Source: Desulfobacteraceae bacterium
GTDB lineage: Bacteria; Desulfobacterota; Desulfobacteria; Desulfobacterales; DAOWNP01
Direction of reading: 5' to 3'
Assembly: GCA_030642545.1 (NCBI GenBank)
Contig: DAOWNP010000016.1
Location: forward strand, 1 to 16,059
DNA length: 16,059 bases
Position 1 is the stretch's first letter, and every line of letters begins with the position of its first letter. Positions 14,072 through 16,059 of this stretch are shown in pieces. The notes under the pieces were generated by a model. It searched no databases. It saw nothing but the letters and a program-made list of their open reading frames with translations, and had not been told where the DNA came from. The translations under genes and the position numbers were made by a program.

Positions 14072-15283
14072 GTGTCTGTTTATGTAATAGGTCTTGGTCT
14101 TTCATATAAAGATTTAACAAAAGAACATATTAAAATTATAGATCAGGCTGATATCTTGGCAGGAGGCAGTCGTCATCTTGATTATTTTAAAAATCATTGT
14201 GCACAAAAAATAAAAATAGCAAAAGATATTGATGCTGTTATATCCTCCATAAAGGATGCATCCGATAAAAAGTGTGTTGTTGTTCTTGCTTCAGGAGACC
14301 CTCTTTTTTTTGGAATAGGGGCAAAAATTATTGCTGCTGTTGGGAAAAAAAATGTTAAGATTTTTCCAAATTTTACTTCTGTTTCAGCAGGTTTTGCAAA
14401 AATTCAAGAATCGTGGGATGATGCCGCTATTATCAGTATGCATGGAAAAAATCAGGAAGAAGCTTTAAAAGAAGCTGTATTATCAAAGACAAAGATTGCA
14501 GTATTAACAGATTATAAAAGAACACCAGGCTATATTGCATCTTTAATTTCAGATTTTTTAAGTAAAGATGCAATATTTTATGTTTTTGAAAGACTGGGTT
14601 CTTCAGATGAAAAGATTTATACCTTTGATTATTTGCAGGTTATAGAAAAAAAATTTAAACAGCCTAACTTTGTAATAATAGTTCAGAAAAAAGAGAAAAA
14701 GCAAAGAAAATTTTTCGGTATGGATGATAGTTGCTTTATACATGAAAAAGGTCTGATAACAAAGGCTGAAGTAAGAGCAGTTACTCTGTCCAAGCTAAGG
14801 CTTAATTCGCCTGATCTTGTTTTATGGGATCTTGGAGCTGGAAGCGGATCTATTAGTATTGAAGCTTCAATGTTTATCAAAACCGGAAAAATTATTGCAG
14901 TTGAAAAAAATACACTTAGAATAAAACAGATAAAAGAAAATATTAAATCTTTTAAAGTTTTTTCAAATATTGAGGTTGTTTCTTTAAATCTTCCCGCTGG
15001 AATGGATACGCTTGCACTACCTGATAGAGTTTTTATAGGAGGGGGAGGAAGAGGACTTGAAGAAATAGCAAAAAAAGCTGCTTCTTTTTTAAATCCCGAT
15101 GGAATAATTGTAATCAATACAGTTTTAATGGATAATATTAATATTATCCAAAAAATGCTTAAACAGTTTAAATTTAAAACAGATATTATTCAAATTCAGA
15201 TAAACAGGGGTAAAGAAATGCCCTGGGGAAAAAGATTTGAAGCTCTTAATCCTGTATGGATTATAACTGGTAAAAAACAGTGA
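14072..15283 (+). CDS. cbiET: CbiE-CbiT fusion: C5- and C15-methyltransferase, C12-decarboxylating
   Basis: A protein of 403 residues with two enzymes in one chain, as in CobL. Residues 1 to about 205 are a tetrapyrrole methylase (CbiE): VIGLGLSYKDLT, DILAGGSRHLDYF and the SAM-pocket VVLASGDPLFFGIGAKI at about 71-87, then FTSVSAGFAKI. Residues from about 220 are CbiT, a Rossmann methyltransferase: TKAEVRAVTLSKLRL, motif I LWDLGAGSGSISIEA at about 250-264, IIAVEKN, and DRVFIGGGGRGLEEI near 315-329. CbiT methylates C15 and decarboxylates the C12 acetate of cobalt-precorrin-6B, and CbiE methylates C5 of cobalt-precorrin-7. The GTG start has AGGAG 8 nt upstream. cbiF follows after 18 nt, so the genes are very likely one transcript. 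Confidence 0.95.
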   Translation: MSVYVIGLGLSYKDLTKEHIKIIDQADILAGGSRHLDYFKNHCAQKIKIAKDIDAVISSIKDASDKKCVVVLASGDPLFFGIGAKIIAAVGKKNVKIFPNFTSVSAGFAKIQESWDDAAIISMHGKNQEEALKEAVLSKTKIAVLTDYKRTPGYIASLISDFLSKDAIFYVFERLGSSDEKIYTFDYLQVIEKKFKQPNFVIIVQKKEKKQRKFFGMDDSCFIHEKGLITKAEVRAVTLSKLRLNSPDLVLWDLGAGSGSISIEASMFIKTGKIIAVEKNTLRIKQIKENIKSFKVFSNIEVVSLNLPAGMDTLALPDRVFIGGGGRGLEEIAKKAASFLNPDGIIVINTVLMDNINIIQKMLKQFKFKTDIIQIQINRGKEMPWGKRFEALNPVWIITGKKQ

Positions 15284-15301
15284 AATAGCAAAGGAGTTTT
15301 T

Positions 15302-16059
15302 ATGGCAGTAAAATATCCGGTAACAATAGCAGGAGCAGGTCCTGGTGATCCTGATCTTATCACGGTAAAAGCTCAGCAGGCACTTATTAATGCAGATGTG
15401 GTTATTTATGCCGGATCTCTTGTGCCTGAAGCTGTATTAAAATGGACAAACAATACAACAACAGAAATTTTAAACAGTGCCTCTATGGATCTTGAAGAGA
15501 TTATAGAGCATATGAAAACGGCTTATTTAAATGGCAAAAAAGTTGTAAGGCTTCATACAGGAGATCCTGCTTTATATGGAGCAATTCTTGAACAAATGAG
15601 AGAGTTAGACACACTTAATATACCTTATACAAATATTCCAGGAGTAACAGCAGCTTTTGCTGCATCTGCTGCCATGGGTATGGAATATACTCTGCCTGAT
15701 GTATCTCAAACCCTTATATTAACCCGTATGGCAGGAAGAACCCCTGTACCTGATACAGAAAGCATAGACTCTCTTGCAAAACACAAAGCATCAATGGTGA
15801 TTTATCTTAGTATAACTTTAATAGATGAACTTGTAGAAAAATTGCAGGATGCTTATGGTCATGATGCTTCTTGTGTAGTTGCATACAGGGTATCTCAACC
15901 TGAAGAAAAGATAATAAAAACCAGCCTTGATAAACTAAAAGAGACAGTAGAAAATGAAAAAATAACTCATCAGGCTTTGATTATAGTTGGAAAAGTATTT
16001 GATATTGAATTTAGTTCGAAATATAAATCAAAACTTTACGATAAAAATTTTTCACATGG
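15302..16059 (+). CDS. cbiF: Cobalt-precorrin-4 (C11)-methyltransferase CbiF (3' end cut by window edge)
   Basis: The open frame from the ATG at 15302 runs 252 codons to the window edge without a stop. The family is about 250 to 260 residues long, so only a few residues should be missing. The tetrapyrrole methylase motifs are complete: VTIAGAGPGDPDLITVKAQQ at 7-26, VVIYAGSLVPE at 34-44, VVRLHTGDPALYGAILEQM at about 80-98, NIPGVTAAFAASAAMGMEYT, then QTLILTRMAGRTPVP and a C-terminal HQALIIVGKVF. CbiF methylates C11 of cobalt-precorrin-4 with SAM, upstream of CbiG and CbiD in the pathway. AAGGAG lies 5 nt before the start. Its order after cbiET suggests that further cbi genes (cbiG, cbiH, cbiJ) follow beyond the window. 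Confidence 0.95.
   Translation, partial: MAVKYPVTIAGAGPGDPDLITVKAQQALINADVVIYAGSLVPEAVLKWTNNTTTEILNSASMDLEEIIEHMKTAYLNGKKVVRLHTGDPALYGAILEQMRELDTLNIPYTNIPGVTAAFAASAAMGMEYTLPDVSQTLILTRMAGRTPVPDTESIDSLAKHKASMVIYLSITLIDELVEKLQDAYGHDASCVVAYRVSQPEEKIIKTSLDKLKETVENEKITHQALIIVGKVFDIEFSSKYKSKLYDKNFSH

Noticed and set aside
14683..15117. Minus-strand open frame opposite the CbiT domain.
   Set aside because: It is the antisense of a well-supported methyltransferase domain; its proline- and serine-rich composition is what the reverse of Gly-rich motifs gives.

Overview
The window is AT-rich (roughly 30% GC by eye) and bacterial. Ribosome-binding sites are of the AGGAG type, and TTG and GTG starts are used. 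An anaerobic (early cobalt insertion) cobalamin gene run, a DUF4301 gene and a Wzx/Wzy-type exopolysaccharide cluster together fit a low-GC Desulfobacterota (sulfate-reducer-like) chromosome best. That placement is inference; a Bacteroidota origin is less likely but not excluded.

Left two thirds (1-10728, minus strand): one tightly packed operon for an extracellular or capsular polysaccharide of the Wzx/Wzy type. In transcription order it holds: a polyprenyl-phosphate sugar-1-phosphate transferase that primes the lipid carrier; a Wza-like outer-membrane export lipoprotein; a Wzc-like chain-length regulator; a Wzy/ligase-like membrane protein; a GT2 and a GT4 glycosyltransferase; a class I SAM methyltransferase; a FemAB/GNAT-like acyltransferase; and a Wzx-like flippase cut by the window edge. 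Gaps are a few bases, and several genes overlap by 1 to 11 nt. Initiation, repeat-unit extension, decoration, flipping, polymerisation and export are therefore encoded together. The Wzc-like protein has a cytoplasmic tyrosine-kinase-like domain in which the P-loop lysine and the Walker B aspartate are both replaced, so it looks like a pseudokinase.

Middle (10729-11237): a 509-bp divergent intergenic region. Next to the polysaccharide operon lies an array of about eight 10-bp units (consensus TAGTTATAAT/TAGTTATAGT), spaced at almost one helical turn. Two candidate minus-strand promoters lie upstream of it, one sigma-70-like and one with -24/-12 (sigma-54) spacing. An AT-rich hairpin followed by a T tract sits about 100 bp before the gene on the other side.

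Right third (11238-16059, plus strand): a DUF4301 gene of unknown function, then after 149 bp cbiD, a cbiE-cbiT fusion and cbiF, the last cut by the window edge close to its expected end. These three carry out methylations at C1, C5, C15 and C11 of the corrin ring in anaerobic vitamin B12 synthesis.
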